Shown: in pieces, positions 1 to 8,965 of the stretch | Layout of the letters: every line of letters starts with the position of its first letter | How positions within the stretch are numbered: the stretch's first letter is position 1 | The notes under the pieces: generated by a model | What the model was told of the DNA's origin: nothing | Databases searched by the model: none | The model's input: only the letters and a program-made list of their open reading frames with translations | From: Devosia nitrariae | Lineage (GTDB): Bacteria > Pseudomonadota > Alphaproteobacteria > Rhizobiales > Devosiaceae | Direction: 5' to 3' | Length of the DNA: 64,000 nt | Assembly (NCBI RefSeq): GCF_030160115.1 | Contig: NZ_BSNS01000022.1 | Span: 248,001-312,000 of the forward strand | Made by a program: the position numbers and the translations under genes

Positions 1-1266
1 GAGCATCTCGCCGACATGGATGCGCTCGCCCGTGGCGATCGCCTGATTGGCCGCGATGCCGGTGAGGATCGACCAGGCGCCGGCCACCTGGTCCGAGCTG
101 CGGTTGTAGCGGTCAGGCTCGACGCCCTGCGGATCGAAGAGATAGCCGAGCATGATCGGATCCGCCCCGCCATGGTCGCCGGATCCTTCCCACACCTCGA
201 GCTTTTCCGGTGCCTTGCCGGCAAGATGCAATTCCGTCGTGATCCCGTCCTCGACCGGCCGCTGCCGATCGCCGCCGAAGACCCCGTGCACCTCGACATG
301 CCGATGGGTCAGCTCGCCCTTGGTGCCGTGGAACTTGATTTCCAGCCCCTCCCAGGGGCTGTAGGCGCAGAGCGTATAGTTGCAAGAGATGCCGTTGGCA
401 TAGGCGACCTGCACCTGCATGGTGTCTTCGATGGTGATGTCGGGCGCGAACACGCACTTGTCGCGGATGTAGCCGTCCTCGTCCTCGGCATCGAGATAGA
501 GCTCGCGCAGCTTGTCGTTCTCTTCGAGGTCCATGCGGAAGTCGCACCTGTCGGCGACCGGACACTCGTGGCAGCGCTCGCCATGGCCGGCCAGCCCGAG
601 CTTGATCGCCATCTCGGGTGTATAGAAATCACGCTTGCCGTTGGCCGCCACATGCACCGGAAACGAGGCCGTCCACCAGTTGAGCAGATCGAAATGGTGG
701 GTGGACTTGTGGACAAGCAATCCGCCGGACTTGTCCTTGTAGCGATGCCAGCGGCGGAAATAGTCCGCCCCGTGCACCCGGTCGAGATACCAGCGGAAGT
801 CGATCGCCGTGATCTCGCCGATGGTGCCGGCCATCAGGATATCCTTGAGCTGGGTGCGGGCGGGCGTGTAGCGATAGTTGAAGGTGACGGCGACCGACTT
901 GCCGGTTTCGCGCTGCGCATCGAGGATAGCCTTGAGCTTTTCGACGTTGATCGTCATCGGCTTCTCGGTCATCACATTGCAGCCCGCGCGCAGCGCCTCG
1001 ACGATGTACTTGTCGTGGAGATAGTCCGGGGTCGTCACGATCACCGTGTCCGGCCGTTGCTCGGCGATCATGCGATCGAATTCGGCAGCGTGATAAGTGG
1101 CGACTCCGTTCCCCTTCTGGTTCTTGACCTTGCCGGCCGACAGCGCCAGGCGCTTGGAGTTGACGTCGCACAGCGCAACGAGCTCGTTGCCTTGTGCATG
1201 CGTTTCGGTGACCGCCGTGCGGAACATGGAATGGCGGGCACCTGTGCCCACGATGGCGTATTTCAT
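1..1266 (-). CDS. Gfo/Idh/MocA-family NAD(P)-dependent oxidoreductase, 3' end beyond window
   Basis: The gene starts at an ATG at 1266 and is still open at base 1, so 422 residues are visible and only the C-terminal end is missing. The N-terminus has a Rossmann dinucleotide-binding motif (GTGARH, residues 7-12), the family EKP motif lies at 101-103, and a histidine pair at 190-191 sits where the catalytic-domain histidines fall. This is the usual layout of sugar, inositol or amino-sugar dehydrogenases. A cysteine cluster (C232, C235, C241) in the C-terminal domain occurs in a subset of the family and may bind metal. The visible neighbour is an unrelated ATPase on the other strand, so no substrate can be assigned. 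Fold assignment is firm; the reaction is unknown. Confidence 0.85.
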   Translation of the reverse strand, partial: MKYAIVGTGARHSMFRTAVTETHAQGNELVALCDVNSKRLALSAGKVKNQKGNGVATYHAAEFDRMIAEQRPDTVIVTTPDYLHDKYIVEALRAGCNVMTEKPMTINVEKLKAILDAQRETGKSVAVTFNYRYTPARTQLKDILMAGTIGEITAIDFRWYLDRVHGADYFRRWHRYKDKSGGLLVHKSTHHFDLLNWWTASFPVHVAANGKRDFYTPEMAIKLGLAGHGERCHECPVADRCDFRMDLEENDKLRELYLDAEDEDGYIRDKCVFAPDITIEDTMQVQVAYANGISCNYTLCAYSPWEGLEIKFHGTKGELTHRHVEVHGVFGGDRQRPVEDGITTELHLAGKAPEKLEVWEGSGDHGGADPIMLGYLFDPQGVEPDRYNRSSDQVAGAWSILTGIAANQAIATGERIHVGEML

Positions 1267-1479
1267 TGCGATGAATTCTTAAGGGTCAGGACTCGGGGAC
1301 AGGACGGCGGAGAGCAGGACGCCTGCATGCGCCGCAGGTATGCCTCCATCTTCCATACAAGATTGAAGGCAGGCGCGGCGTTTGTCAAATGCTGCGTGCG
1401 GGATTGTGACCGGGTCTGACTTCGCTTAGCCGCAATCTGCACAAGCAAACCGGCTCTGACCAGATTCCGCCCCCGCCCA

Positions 1480-1562
1480 TCGGGTCATTCCCGCGAAAGC
1501 GGAAACCTCCGTTTCGCTAGCAGGCTCTGCCAACAGAGGTCCCCACTTTCGTGGGGATGACT
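1480..1562. repeat. Intergenic palindromic repeat, family R2, copy 1
   Basis: Inverted repeat whose outer arms read GTCATTCCCGCGAAAGCGG on the left and the near-complement ending CGTGGGGATGAC on the right. A second copy with the same arms lies at 21121-21202. This kind of element is widespread in alphaproteobacterial intergenic DNA. It occupies much of the 376-bp gap 1267-1642; the rest of that gap should hold the promoter of the leftward oxidoreductase gene, but no clear promoter or operator could be picked out. Confidence 0.8.
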
Positions 1563-1642
1563 CCGTGGAAGGGGGACAGTCGGTGCAAACCGAGCCAAGC
1601 TGTGGGTAGGCGCTCCCGCTTCTGGTCGGACACGGACAGGGG

Positions 1643-3196
1643 ATGCTAAGGGAAGTGCCCGTCATTGAGTCCCAGCCCGGATTGAGCATGAAAGTCGACA
1701 TCGACATGGGAGCGGCGCCCGATGGGCGGGCGGCCCTCATGGATCTCGAAGAACTGCTCGCCACCCGCCTCCTGGTGCAGGGCAATTCCGGTTCGGGCAA
1801 ATCACATCTCCTGCGCCGGTTGCTCGAGCAGAGCGCCCAATGGGTGCAGCAGTGCGTCATCGATCCCGAGGGTGATTTCGTCACCCTCGCCGACAGGTTC
1901 GGCCATGTGGTGGTGGACGCCGCCCGTACCGAGAACGAACTCACCCGCATCGCCGGCCGCATCCGCCAGCACCGCGTGTCGGTGGTGCTCAATCTCGAAG
2001 GGCTCGACGTCGAGCAGCAGATGCGTGCCGCCGCAGCCTTTCTCGGCGGCATGTTCGATGCCGACCGCGATTTCTGGTATCCGGTGTTGGTCGTCGTCGA
2101 CGAGGCCCAGCTGTTCGCCCCAGCCGCCGCCGGCGAGGTTTCCGACGAGGCAAGGAAGCTCTCGCTCGGCGCCATGACCAACCTCATGTGCCGGGGCCGC
2201 AAACGCGGGCTTGCCGGCGTTATCGCCACGCAGCGCCTCGCCAAGCTCGCCAAGAACGTTGCGGCCGAGGCCAGCAACTTCCTGATGGGCCGCACTTTCC
2301 TCGACATCGACATGGCGCGTGCCGCCGACCTTCTCGGCATGGACCGGCGCCAGGCCGAGCAGTTCCGCGACCTGGAGCGCGGCCGTTTCGTCGCGCTCGG
2401 TCCGGCCGTCGCGCGCCGGCCGCTGCCCGTCGTCATCGGTCCGGTCGAAACCTCGGCCCGCTCGACGAGCCCGAAGCTGACGCCCCTGCCCGAGGCGCCG
2501 GCCGACGCACAGGAGCTGATCTTCACCCGCGAACCGGAGCCGGTGCGCCCGGCGCCGCGTCGGGCGGCGCCACCCCCGCCGACCCCGACCGCCGACATCC
2601 TCGCTCAACTGGCCCGGCCGCGGCCACAGCAGGCGGATGTGCCGCAAGGCCTTTTCCCCGAGATTGACGAGGCCGAACGCGAGGCGCTGATCGACGCGGT
2701 CATGCGTGAACTCCTCGACGATCCCGATGCCGGCTTCCGCTCGGTCGCCGTGCTCTATCAGGATTTTCTGGTGCGCTGTCGCATCCGCCGCGTGCCGGGC
2801 GACCCGCCCGCCCTGCCCGCCTTTCGCCGGAAGCTCGCGGTCGCTCGCGCCGGGGTCGCCGCTGAGATCGCCGAAAGCGAGGCCTGGCAGCAGGCGCTGG
2901 CGCTTTCAGAGAGCCTTACCGACGATGTCCAGGGCGTTTTCCTGATGATCGCACAGGCAGCGGTTGCCGGAGAGCCGTGTCCTTCCGATGCGACTCTGGC
3001 GCGCGCCTACGGCACGCATTCGCCGAGCCGGGCCCGACGGCTGCTCACCTGGTTCGAGGAACGCGGGCTGATCGTGGTACGCCTCGACTTCCGCGGTGCC
3101 CGCGTCGTCGCCCTGCCCGACCTCGGCTGCGAGACGGCGCCGAGCGACCCCGAAGGGCCCGATGCCATGACTGAGGAACGCCCCGCGGCGGAGTAG
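1643..3196 (+). CDS. HerA/VirB4-like P-loop ATPase (DUF87 type)
   Basis: 517 residues. A textbook Walker A (GNSGSGKS, residues 47-54) is followed by a Walker B (VVVDEAQ, about 150-156) and an arginine-containing segment ending ATQR near 200-205, the order seen in HerA/FtsK-superfamily DNA-translocating ATPases that carry a DUF87 core. Residues about 270-330 form a proline-rich linker, and the last 170 residues look like a helical, winged-helix-type domain. Typical HerA partners (NurA nuclease, SIR2 or Mre11) are absent nearby. An ATG at 1688 (MKVDIDMG) would remove 15 residues; neither start has a well-spaced ribosome site (a GGGG run abuts 1643). Family call is good; the cellular role is unknown. 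Confidence 0.75.
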   Translation: MLREVPVIESQPGLSMKVDIDMGAAPDGRAALMDLEELLATRLLVQGNSGSGKSHLLRRLLEQSAQWVQQCVIDPEGDFVTLADRFGHVVVDAARTENELTRIAGRIRQHRVSVVLNLEGLDVEQQMRAAAAFLGGMFDADRDFWYPVLVVVDEAQLFAPAAAGEVSDEARKLSLGAMTNLMCRGRKRGLAGVIATQRLAKLAKNVAAEASNFLMGRTFLDIDMARAADLLGMDRRQAEQFRDLERGRFVALGPAVARRPLPVVIGPVETSARSTSPKLTPLPEAPADAQELIFTREPEPVRPAPRRAAPPPPTPTADILAQLARPRPQQADVPQGLFPEIDEAEREALIDAVMRELLDDPDAGFRSVAVLYQDFLVRCRIRRVPGDPPALPAFRRKLAVARAGVAAEIAESEAWQQALALSESLTDDVQGVFLMIAQAAVAGEPCPSDATLARAYGTHSPSRARRLLTWFEERGLIVVRLDFRGARVVALPDLGCETAPSDPEGPDAMTEERPAAE

Positions 3197-3228
3197 CGGT
3201 CTGGCCTCTTGGCTACGCGAGCGTAATA

Positions 3229-3303
3229 GCGTGTGTTGAGATTCAGGTCAGGCCGAGGAAAAATGGTCATTGCAGACCGGCATCACCTGAATATCAATAC
3301 ATC
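3229..3303. repeat. MITE-like inverted element, family R3, short copy
   Basis: The left arm contains TTGAGATTCAGGTCAGGCCG and the right arm CCGGCATCACCTGAATATCA. The same two arms flank a longer core at 34853-35010; here the core is reduced to about 20 bp, as expected of an internal-deletion derivative. The right end touches the stop codon (CTA on the plus strand at 3304-3306) of the leftward cyclic-di-GMP gene. Confidence 0.75.
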
Positions 3304-5568
3304 CTAGGCCCGCAACCGCTCTGCTGCCCCGAGATAAGCCGGCACCGACCGCGCATCCATCGGCCGGGCATAGAGATAGCCTTGCGCCCATTCGCAACCG
3401 ACCGCGCGCAGGAACTGCGCCTGGCCTTCGGTCTCCACGCCTTCGGCCACCGTCTGCAGGTCGAGATTGTGCGCTAGGTCGATGACCGCGTGGACGATCG
3501 AGGTGGTGCTGGCATCGGTGCCGAGCCGGGAGATGAAGCTACGGTCGATCTTGAGGACGTCCACCGGAAACTCGCGCAGGTGCGTCAGCGAGGCAAAGCC
3601 AGTGCCAAAATCGTCGAAGGCAATGGTGACCCCACCCTGCTTCAGGTCCCGGCAGATCTCGGGTGCGTACCCGGCCGCGCGTGACAGGAATACATCCTCG
3701 GTGACCTCGACCTCGATCGACCCGGGCGGCAGGCCGAGGCTGGCGATGTGCTCGAGGATGGTGCGCGCGAGGTTGCGGTGGCGGAACTGGCTGGCGCCGA
3801 GGTTGATGGCGACCGACCCGAAGGCGAGGCCTTGGCGCTGCCACTCGGCTGCCTGCTCCAAGCCGGAGCGCAGGACGAAGTGGCCGATCTCGACGGAGAG
3901 CCCGGGGTCCTTGAGCGCCGGCCCGAACGCCCCGGCCGCGACCACCGATCCGTCCTCACGCACCCAGCGCAACAACGCCTCGAACCCTCTATGCGCACCG
4001 TCGGCAAGCCGCACCTTGGGCTGATAGTAGAGTTCAAGATTGCCGCGCTTCAGCGCCCGGCTGATGTCGCGCACGATGGCGAAGCGTTGCGTGGCTTCGG
4101 CCTTGAGTTCGACCCGGTAGACCGCATCGCAGTTCTTGCCGGCACCCTTGGCATCGTAGAGCGCCAGGTCCGCATCGGCAAAGAGCGCATCGCTGCGGAT
4201 GGGACCGGTTCCCGGCCAGTAGGCGATGCCGATCGAGGCGCTGAGCTGAAAGGCCTGGCCCTGCCAGCGCAGCGGCACCTGTATGGCCTTGCGCACATGC
4301 CGCGCCAGCGCCCGCGCATCCCGCCCCTGCGATTCCTCGACGAGAATGGCGAATTCGTCGCCGCCGATCCGCGCCACCAGAGCCCCGCGCCCGGCCGCCC
4401 GCCCGATCCGCCGCGACACCCGCCTCAGGCACTCGTCGCCCGCGGCGTGACCATGGGTGTCGTTGATGTCCTTGAAGCCATCGAGGTCGAGTAGCAGGAA
4501 GGCGTGGCGCCGCCCGGGGACGGTCTCTGCCAGGCCGTCGATGCGGGTCTGGAGGAAGGCCCGGTTATAGAGCCCGGTCAGGGCGTCGCGCTCGGCCATG
4601 GAGGCGATGCGGTCCGCCGCCTCCTTCTCATCGGTGATGTCGCGCATGATGCCGAAGCGGCGCACCGGGACACCGTCGATCATCTCGGCCTCCGAGCTGA
4701 TCCGCACCCAGCGCCGGTTGCCCTTGCCGGTCACGATCTGTGCGTCGAGCCGGTAGGAGGTGTTGGCCTTGCGCGCCCGGGCGATGACGCCGGCGATGCG
4801 TCGCCGTTCGCTGCGTGGGTAGAAGGAGAACACCGCCTCCTCGTCGACCACGAAATCCTCACCGACCTCGTGCAGCCGATACATGCCTTCGCTCCAGCGA
4901 TAGGCGCCGGTCGCCAGATCCCGCTCCCAAGCGCCGATGCGCGCCATGACCGATGCCTGCGACAGGACGCGGTGCTGCTGGAAGAGCTGGCGACGCTGAT
5001 CTTCGACGAGCCGCAGATGCGCCTCGGCTTCGCGGCTCAGCCGCGCCAGTTTTTCTGCGCTTTCGAACTGCCGCAGCAACCCCTCGGCGATGCCGGCAAG
5101 GCGCGAAAGCGCCTCGGCCTCCTTCTTCTCGAAAACGCGCGGCGCCGTGTCGAAGACACATATCGCCCCGACGACGAGACCGTCCTCGAGGGTCAGGGGC
5201 GCACCCGCATAGAAACGCAACCTGGGTCCGCCGGCAACGAGCGGATGGCTGCTGCTGGCGCTCTCGGCGGCAAGATCGGAGATGACGAGAGGCGCACCGG
5301 ATTCGATCAGTCGGTTGCAGAAAGCATGCTCGCGCGGCATCTGCTTGAGCCCGAGGCCACGCAGCGCCTTGAACCATTGGCGCCTGTCGTCGATGAGCGA
5401 GATCCCGCAGATCGGCACGCCGAGCGTCTGGCCGACGATATCGACCAGGGCCTCGAATTCGGGCGTTGGCGGCGTGTCGAGAATGGCGAGCGCCTTGACG
5501 GCCGCCTGCCGACGGACCTCCCAGGCGGCCTTCGCTTCCGCTTGCTCTTTCTGTCCGCCGTTCGCCAT
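3304..5568 (-). CDS. GAF-PAS-GGDEF-EAL cyclic-di-GMP turnover protein
   Basis: 754 residues without an evident membrane segment, so probably cytosolic. Order of domains: GAF (about 25-170), PAS/PAC (about 205-315), GGDEF (about 325-485) and EAL (about 495-750). The synthase motif is intact (GGDEF, 402-406), while the inhibitory I-site position four residues ahead of it reads RGAL (394-397) instead of RxxD, so product inhibition is probably lost. The phosphodiesterase half keeps EAL (530-532), the DDFGTG loop (652-657) and LKIDRSF. Both activities are therefore plausible; in many such hybrids one dominates. It is monocistronic and ends at the R3 repeat. Confidence 0.9.
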   Translation of the reverse strand: MANGGQKEQAEAKAAWEVRRQAAVKALAILDTPPTPEFEALVDIVGQTLGVPICGISLIDDRRQWFKALRGLGLKQMPREHAFCNRLIESGAPLVISDLAAESASSSHPLVAGGPRLRFYAGAPLTLEDGLVVGAICVFDTAPRVFEKKEAEALSRLAGIAEGLLRQFESAEKLARLSREAEAHLRLVEDQRRQLFQQHRVLSQASVMARIGAWERDLATGAYRWSEGMYRLHEVGEDFVVDEEAVFSFYPRSERRRIAGVIARARKANTSYRLDAQIVTGKGNRRWVRISSEAEMIDGVPVRRFGIMRDITDEKEAADRIASMAERDALTGLYNRAFLQTRIDGLAETVPGRRHAFLLLDLDGFKDINDTHGHAAGDECLRRVSRRIGRAAGRGALVARIGGDEFAILVEESQGRDARALARHVRKAIQVPLRWQGQAFQLSASIGIAYWPGTGPIRSDALFADADLALYDAKGAGKNCDAVYRVELKAEATQRFAIVRDISRALKRGNLELYYQPKVRLADGAHRGFEALLRWVREDGSVVAAGAFGPALKDPGLSVEIGHFVLRSGLEQAAEWQRQGLAFGSVAINLGASQFRHRNLARTILEHIASLGLPPGSIEVEVTEDVFLSRAAGYAPEICRDLKQGGVTIAFDDFGTGFASLTHLREFPVDVLKIDRSFISRLGTDASTTSIVHAVIDLAHNLDLQTVAEGVETEGQAQFLRAVGCEWAQGYLYARPMDARSVPAYLGAAERLRA

Positions 5569-5715
5569 CTTCTCGGGGCACCGCCAACCAGGGCTTCTGC
5601 CCCTTCAACGGGACCCTAGGGCGACCGCCTTAATGAAGGCTCTACGCCGTCTCTGCGGCTTGCCGAGCGCGCGAGACGATCGACAAGAGGGTAAACAAGC
5701 TGTCTCCGCCCGACC

Positions 5716-6783
5716 TTAGTCGCGCTTGCGGCTCATCTCGATCATGCGCTCGACCGCCCGGCGCGCCGGAGGGATGATGTCTTCAGGCACCGTCACCTCC
5801 TCGGTGCCGGTATGGAGCGACCACAGGACATTCTCGAGGTTGATCCGCTTCATGTGCGGACAGATGTTGCATCCCCGCAGGAAATCGACGCCCGTCGTCT
5901 CCGAGGCGACATTGTCCGACATCGAGCACTCGGTGACCATCACCACGCGAGCCGGCCTTTCTGTCTTGACCCAGTCGATCATCGCCGCGGTCGAGCCGGC
6001 GAAATCGACCGCATCGATCACCTCCGGCGGACACTCGGGGTGGGCGATGATCTTGGCCGTCGGATAGGCATGGCGCAATTCGGCGATGTCCTCGGCCGTG
6101 AAGGTCTCGTGCACCTCGCAGGCGCCCGCCCAGGTGATGACCTTCTTCTTGGTCCTCTTGGCCGTGTTCTGCGCCAGATACTGGTCGGGGATCATGATCA
6201 CCGTGTCGCCCTCGACCGCCTCGACGATGTCGAGCGCATTGGACGAGGTGCAGCAGACGTCGGTCACGGCTTTGACCGCCGCCGAGGTGTTGACATAGGT
6301 GACGACCGGTACACCCGGATACATCTCGCGCATCGCCTCGACGTCGTCGACCGAGATGGATTCGGCAAGTGAGCAGCCGGCACGGCTGTCGGGGATCAGC
6401 ACCGTCTTTTGAGGGTTCAGGAGCTTGCTGGTCTCGGCCATGAAATGCACGCCGCACTGCACGATCACCGACTGGTCGACGCGCGTCGCCTCGATGGCCA
6501 GCTGCAGGCTGTCGCCGACGAAATCGGCAACGCCATGGTAGATCTGCGGCGTTTGGTAGTTGTGGGCGAGGATGACCGCATCCCTCTCCTTCTTGAGCCG
6601 GTTGATCTGGAAGATCAGCGGCGCATAGAAGGGCCATTCGATCTCCGGGATCTTGTCCCTGACGCGATCAAAGATGCCGCCGGTTTCGCGTTCAACGGCG
6701 GGCGAGAACTTGAGGTCGAAGTTTTCCGCGAGGATGGCGCGCGCGTCTTCGAGCGGGGTGAACGCGTTGATCGTCTGAACCAT
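5716..6783 (-). CDS. nadA: Quinolinate synthase A (NadA)
   Basis: 355 residues, typical for NadA. The enzyme condenses iminoaspartate with dihydroxyacetone phosphate to quinolinate in de novo NAD synthesis. The signature segments are all visible: ILAHNYQ near the start, [12 protein letters not shown], the second cysteine in WAGACEVHE, and the C-terminal CNICPHM; three of these cysteines carry the [4Fe-4S] cluster in the family. The ATG at 6783 follows a GAGGAGG ribosome site. The partner genes nadB and nadC are not adjacent in the window, so it appears to be transcribed alone. Confidence 0.96.
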   Translation of the reverse strand: MVQTINAFTPLEDARAILAENFDLKFSPAVERETGGIFDRVRDKIPEIEWPFYAPLIFQINRLKKERDAVILAHNYQTPQIYHGVADFVGDSLQLAIEATRVDQSVIVQCGVHFMAETSKLLNPQKTVLIPDSRAGCSLAESISVDDVEAMREMYPGVPVVTYVNTSAAVKAVTDVCCTSSNALDIVEAVEGDTVIMIPDQYLAQNTAKRTKKKVITWAGACEVHETFTAEDIAELRHAYPTAKIIAHPECPPEVIDAVDFAGSTAAMIDWVKTERPARVVMVTECSMSDNVASETTGVDFLRGCNICPHMKRINLENVLWSLHTGTEEVTVPEDIIPPARRAVERMIEMSRKRD

Positions 6784-6805
6784 GGCAACCCTCCTCGGCG
6801 CCGGA

Positions 6806-6827
6806 GCATTTTCAGGTTCGAAAATGC
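6806..6827. repeat. Small hairpin upstream of nadA
   Basis: GCATTTTC and GAAAATGC form an 8-bp stem with a 6-nt loop (AGGTTC). The loop and right arm resemble part of the R4 repeat (24667-24710 and 37772-37814), so this may be a decayed repeat or lie in the nadA leader. No clear promoter was seen in 6828-6956. Confidence 0.5.
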
Positions 6828-6956
6828 GAGAGGCAAAGAGCCAGAGACCCCGCTTCGACCGCGTCGGAACGGGAAGTGCTCCAGCTGCCGGGGTTACCTA
6901 GGCACTTTCGAGACCTATTTCAATCGAGCGAGCGCGGAATTGGGTGCCCCGAAGTT

Positions 6957-7070
6957 CCCCCTCCCAACCTCCCCCACAAGGGGGGGGGTGAACCCTGTGC
7001 CTTTGGCAGAATGGTACCACGCCCACAAAACAGCACCTCCCCCCTTTGTGGGGGAGGTTGGGAGGGGGGT
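6957..7070. repeat. REP-like nested palindrome (family E), copy 1
   Basis: About 114 bp. The left block starts CCCCCTCCCAACCTCCCCC and the right block is its reverse complement, ending GGTTGGGAGGGGGG. Each block is itself a hairpin (CCTCCCCC-ACAA-GGGGG), and the centre has the degenerate TGGCA...TACCA hairpin found in the other copies (12726, 15376, 19658, 26026, 35605). It fills much of the gap between nadA and the KDPG aldolase gene. Confidence 0.85.
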
Positions 7071-7161
7071 GATCTGTGACCTCAGCAGCTAACGAAATTG
7101 GCGCTTGCTCAAACGCGACCGAGCCCCTACCACGGGGCAACTCCAGCGCAGGATCGCCGCC

Positions 7162-7797
7162 ATGCCCCAGGACGCAGAAGCCATCCGCTCCATCCTCTCG
7201 CTCGCTCCCGTCGTGCCGGTCATCATCCTTGATGATGTCTCCAAAGCCCGGCCGCTGGCGCAAGCGCTGGTGGCCGGCGGTCTGCCGGTGCTGGAGGTGA
7301 CGCTGCGCACGGCCAATGCGATCCGGGTGATCGAGGAGATGGGCAAGGTCGAGGGCGCTATCGTTGGCTCCGGTACGGTGCGCAATGCCCAGCACATGCA
7401 GCAGTCGGTCGACGCCGGCGCGCGCTTCATGGTCTCGCCCGGCGCGTCGCCGCGCCTGCTCGATGCCGCCGACGATATCGGCATTCCGTTGCTGCCCGGT
7501 ATCGGCACGCCGACCGAGGCCATGACTGCCGCCGAGCGCGGCTACTCGTACCTCAAGTTCTTCCCGGCCGAGGCGCTTGGCGGCGCCCCCGTCCTCAAGG
7601 CCTTCGCCTCGCCCCTGCCGGACGTCACCTTCTGCCCGACCGGCGGCATCGACGCGGCCAAGGCCAAAACCTACCTGGCGCTGTCCAACGTCATCTGCGT
7701 CGGCGGCTCATGGATCATGCCGGCCGACGCGGTCGAGAGCGGGGACTTTGCCCGCATCGAGACCCTCGCGCGCGAGGCGGCGGCCCTCAGGGGCTGA
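7162..7797 (+). CDS. eda: 2-keto-3-deoxy-6-phosphogluconate aldolase (KDPG/KHG aldolase)
   Basis: 211 residues. Class I aldolase that splits KDPG into pyruvate and glyceraldehyde 3-phosphate in the Entner-Doudoroff pathway. The Schiff-base lysine is K132 in YLKFFPAE, the catalytic glutamate is E45 in LEVTLRT, and the phosphate-binding GSGTV and CPTGGID segments are present. The ATG at 7162 follows AGGA with 8-nt spacing; upstream in-frame codons lie in repeat-proximal DNA and are less likely. The ModE-like gene begins 7 bp after the stop, so the two are probably co-transcribed although functionally unrelated. edd is not in the window. Confidence 0.93.
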   Translation: MPQDAEAIRSILSLAPVVPVIILDDVSKARPLAQALVAGGLPVLEVTLRTANAIRVIEEMGKVEGAIVGSGTVRNAQHMQQSVDAGARFMVSPGASPRLLDAADDIGIPLLPGIGTPTEAMTAAERGYSYLKFFPAEALGGAPVLKAFASPLPDVTFCPTGGIDAAKAKTYLALSNVICVGGSWIMPADAVESGDFARIETLAREAAALRG

Positions 7798-7804
7798 GGC
7801 CGCC

Positions 7805-8176
7805 ATGGCCGGCGTGCCCGAAAGCGGGCTCGGCCATTTGCGCGTAACCCTCTCCGAGACCGCCTATATCGGACCGGGCCGCGCCGACCTGCTCGAGGGC
7901 ATTGCCGCGACCGGGTCGATCTCGGCTGCCGGCAGGCGCATGGGCATGAGCTACAAGCGCGCCTGGGGACTGGTGCAGGCCCTCAATGACGGGTTCGGCG
8001 CGCCGCTGGTCGAGGCCAGCCGCGGCGGCGCCGCCCAGGGCGGCGCGCACCTGACAGATCTCGGCGCCGAGGTCCTCGCCCGCTATCGCGCCATGCAGGA
8101 CAAAACCGCAGCGGCCATCGCCGCCGATGTCGCTGCCCTGCGGACGCGGCTCGCCGTTATTTCCGGAAGGAAATAA
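7805..8176 (+). CDS. ModE-like winged-helix regulator (DNA-binding domain only)
   Basis: 123 residues, corresponding to the N-terminal DNA-binding half of ModE. A LysR-like helix-turn-helix is visible (GSISAAGRRMGMSYKRAW, about residues 40-57), followed by a dimerisation helix. The C-terminal TOBE/molybdate-binding domains of full ModE are absent, so molybdate sensing would need another protein, or the protein acts constitutively; single-domain ModE-like regulators are common in alphaproteobacteria. The gene sits between eda and modA, and a ModE-box-like inverted repeat lies just ahead of modA, supporting a role in controlling molybdate uptake. Confidence 0.82.
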   Translation: MAGVPESGLGHLRVTLSETAYIGPGRADLLEGIAATGSISAAGRRMGMSYKRAWGLVQALNDGFGAPLVEASRGGAAQGGAHLTDLGAEVLARYRAMQDKTAAAIAADVAALRTRLAVISGRK

Positions 8177-8178
8177 CG
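8154..8178 (+). promoter_or_regulatory. Inverted repeat at the 3' end of the ModE-like gene
   Basis: CGTTATTTCC and GGAAATAACG are separated by 4 bases and overlap the stop codon of the ModE-like gene. The CG...AACG ends resemble ModE half-sites, but there is no run of T after it, so it could equally be a transcript-processing hairpin. Confidence 0.4.
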
Positions 8179-8206
8179 CTTGATCGGCAAGGACATGTTT
8201 GGCAGA

Positions 8207-8230
8207 CGATATGTTTAGACGGACATATCG
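8207..8230 (+). promoter_or_regulatory. Candidate ModE box upstream of modA
   Basis: A perfect 8-bp inverted repeat, CGATATGT and ACATATCG, separated by 8 bp, ends 6 bp before the modA start codon. The outer CG and inner ATAT match the general form of ModE/Mo-boxes, in which an AT-rich palindrome with CG ends overlaps the modA promoter. The neighbouring ModE-like gene supports the reading. Confidence 0.65.
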
Positions 8231-8236
8231 GAGCCA

Positions 8237-8965
8237 ATGATGAAACGCGTCGTCCTCGCCCTGCTGTCCGCCGTGTCGCCCAGCCCCGCCCATGCCGAAA
8301 CCGTCACCATCGCCGTCGCCGCCAATTTCACTGCGCTCGCCGAAGACCTTGCAGAAATGTTCGCCGCCCAAACCGGGCATGAGCCGGTGCTGAGCTTTGC
8401 CTCGACTGGTCAGCTCTATGCCCAGATCACTCAAGGGGCGCCTTATGAGGTGTTCCTCGCGGCCGACAACGAGCGACCCCGCATCGCCATCGAACAAGGC
8501 CTCGCCGTTGCGGGCACCGCCTTCACCTACGCCGTTGGACGGCTGGTGCTATATAGCCCGACCCTGGACGTCTCGGCGGGAGAGGTGGTCCTGCAAGAGC
8601 CCTTCAGCAAGCTGGCCATCGCCGACCCCGCTGCCGCGCCCTATGGCGCCGCTGCCATTGAGACGCTCGAAGCGCTCGGCCTCTACGAGGCGATCAAGGG
8701 ACGGCTCGTTACCGGCGAGAACATTTCGCAAACGCTGCAGTTCGTCGAGACCGGCAATGCCGAGCTCGGTTTCGTTGCCGCGAGCCAGGTGGTCGGCAGG
8801 CCCCACCAATGGCTGGTGCCGGCCGACTTCCACCAGCCGATCCGCCAGGATGCCGTGCTGCTGAAAGCCGGTGAGACCAACCCCGCAGCCGTCGCCTTCC
8901 TCGATTTCCTGCGCTCGGGCGAGGCCGTCGCACTGATCGAGGCGGCCGGATACGACGTGCCGTGA
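8237..8965 (+). CDS. modA: Molybdate ABC transporter periplasmic binding protein
   Basis: 242 residues. A short signal peptide ends near residue 21 (PAHA|ETVT), and the mature protein shows the ModA pattern: AVAANFT at the start, FASTGQLYAQI, APYEVFLAADNERP, and GFVAASQV near the C-terminal lobe. It captures molybdate (or tungstate) in the periplasm for the ModB permease. Two tandem ATG codons lie at 8237 and 8240; the GGAG at 8230-8233 is better spaced for the second, which removes one residue. The stop overlaps the modB start. A ModE-box-like palindrome directly upstream suggests repression when molybdate is sufficient. Confidence 0.92.
   Translation: MMKRVVLALLSAVSPSPAHAETVTIAVAANFTALAEDLAEMFAAQTGHEPVLSFASTGQLYAQITQGAPYEVFLAADNERPRIAIEQGLAVAGTAFTYAVGRLVLYSPTLDVSAGEVVLQEPFSKLAIADPAAAPYGAAAIETLEALGLYEAIKGRLVTGENISQTLQFVETGNAELGFVAASQVVGRPHQWLVPADFHQPIRQDAVLLKAGETNPAAVAFLDFLRSGEAVALIEAAGYDVP

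Noticed and set aside
16-1419. 467-residue rightward reading frame opposite the Gfo/Idh/MocA gene
   Set aside because: High-GC mirror frame: the leftward strand encodes a complete family pattern with NAD motif and EKP, whereas this frame is arginine/aspartate-rich without any domain.
6957-7070. G/C-block repeats considered as a CRISPR array or G-quadruplex cluster
   Set aside because: Repeats are dispersed single palindromes with no regular spacers. Four-run G tracts exist but are paired within the palindromes, so the hairpin explanation is simpler.
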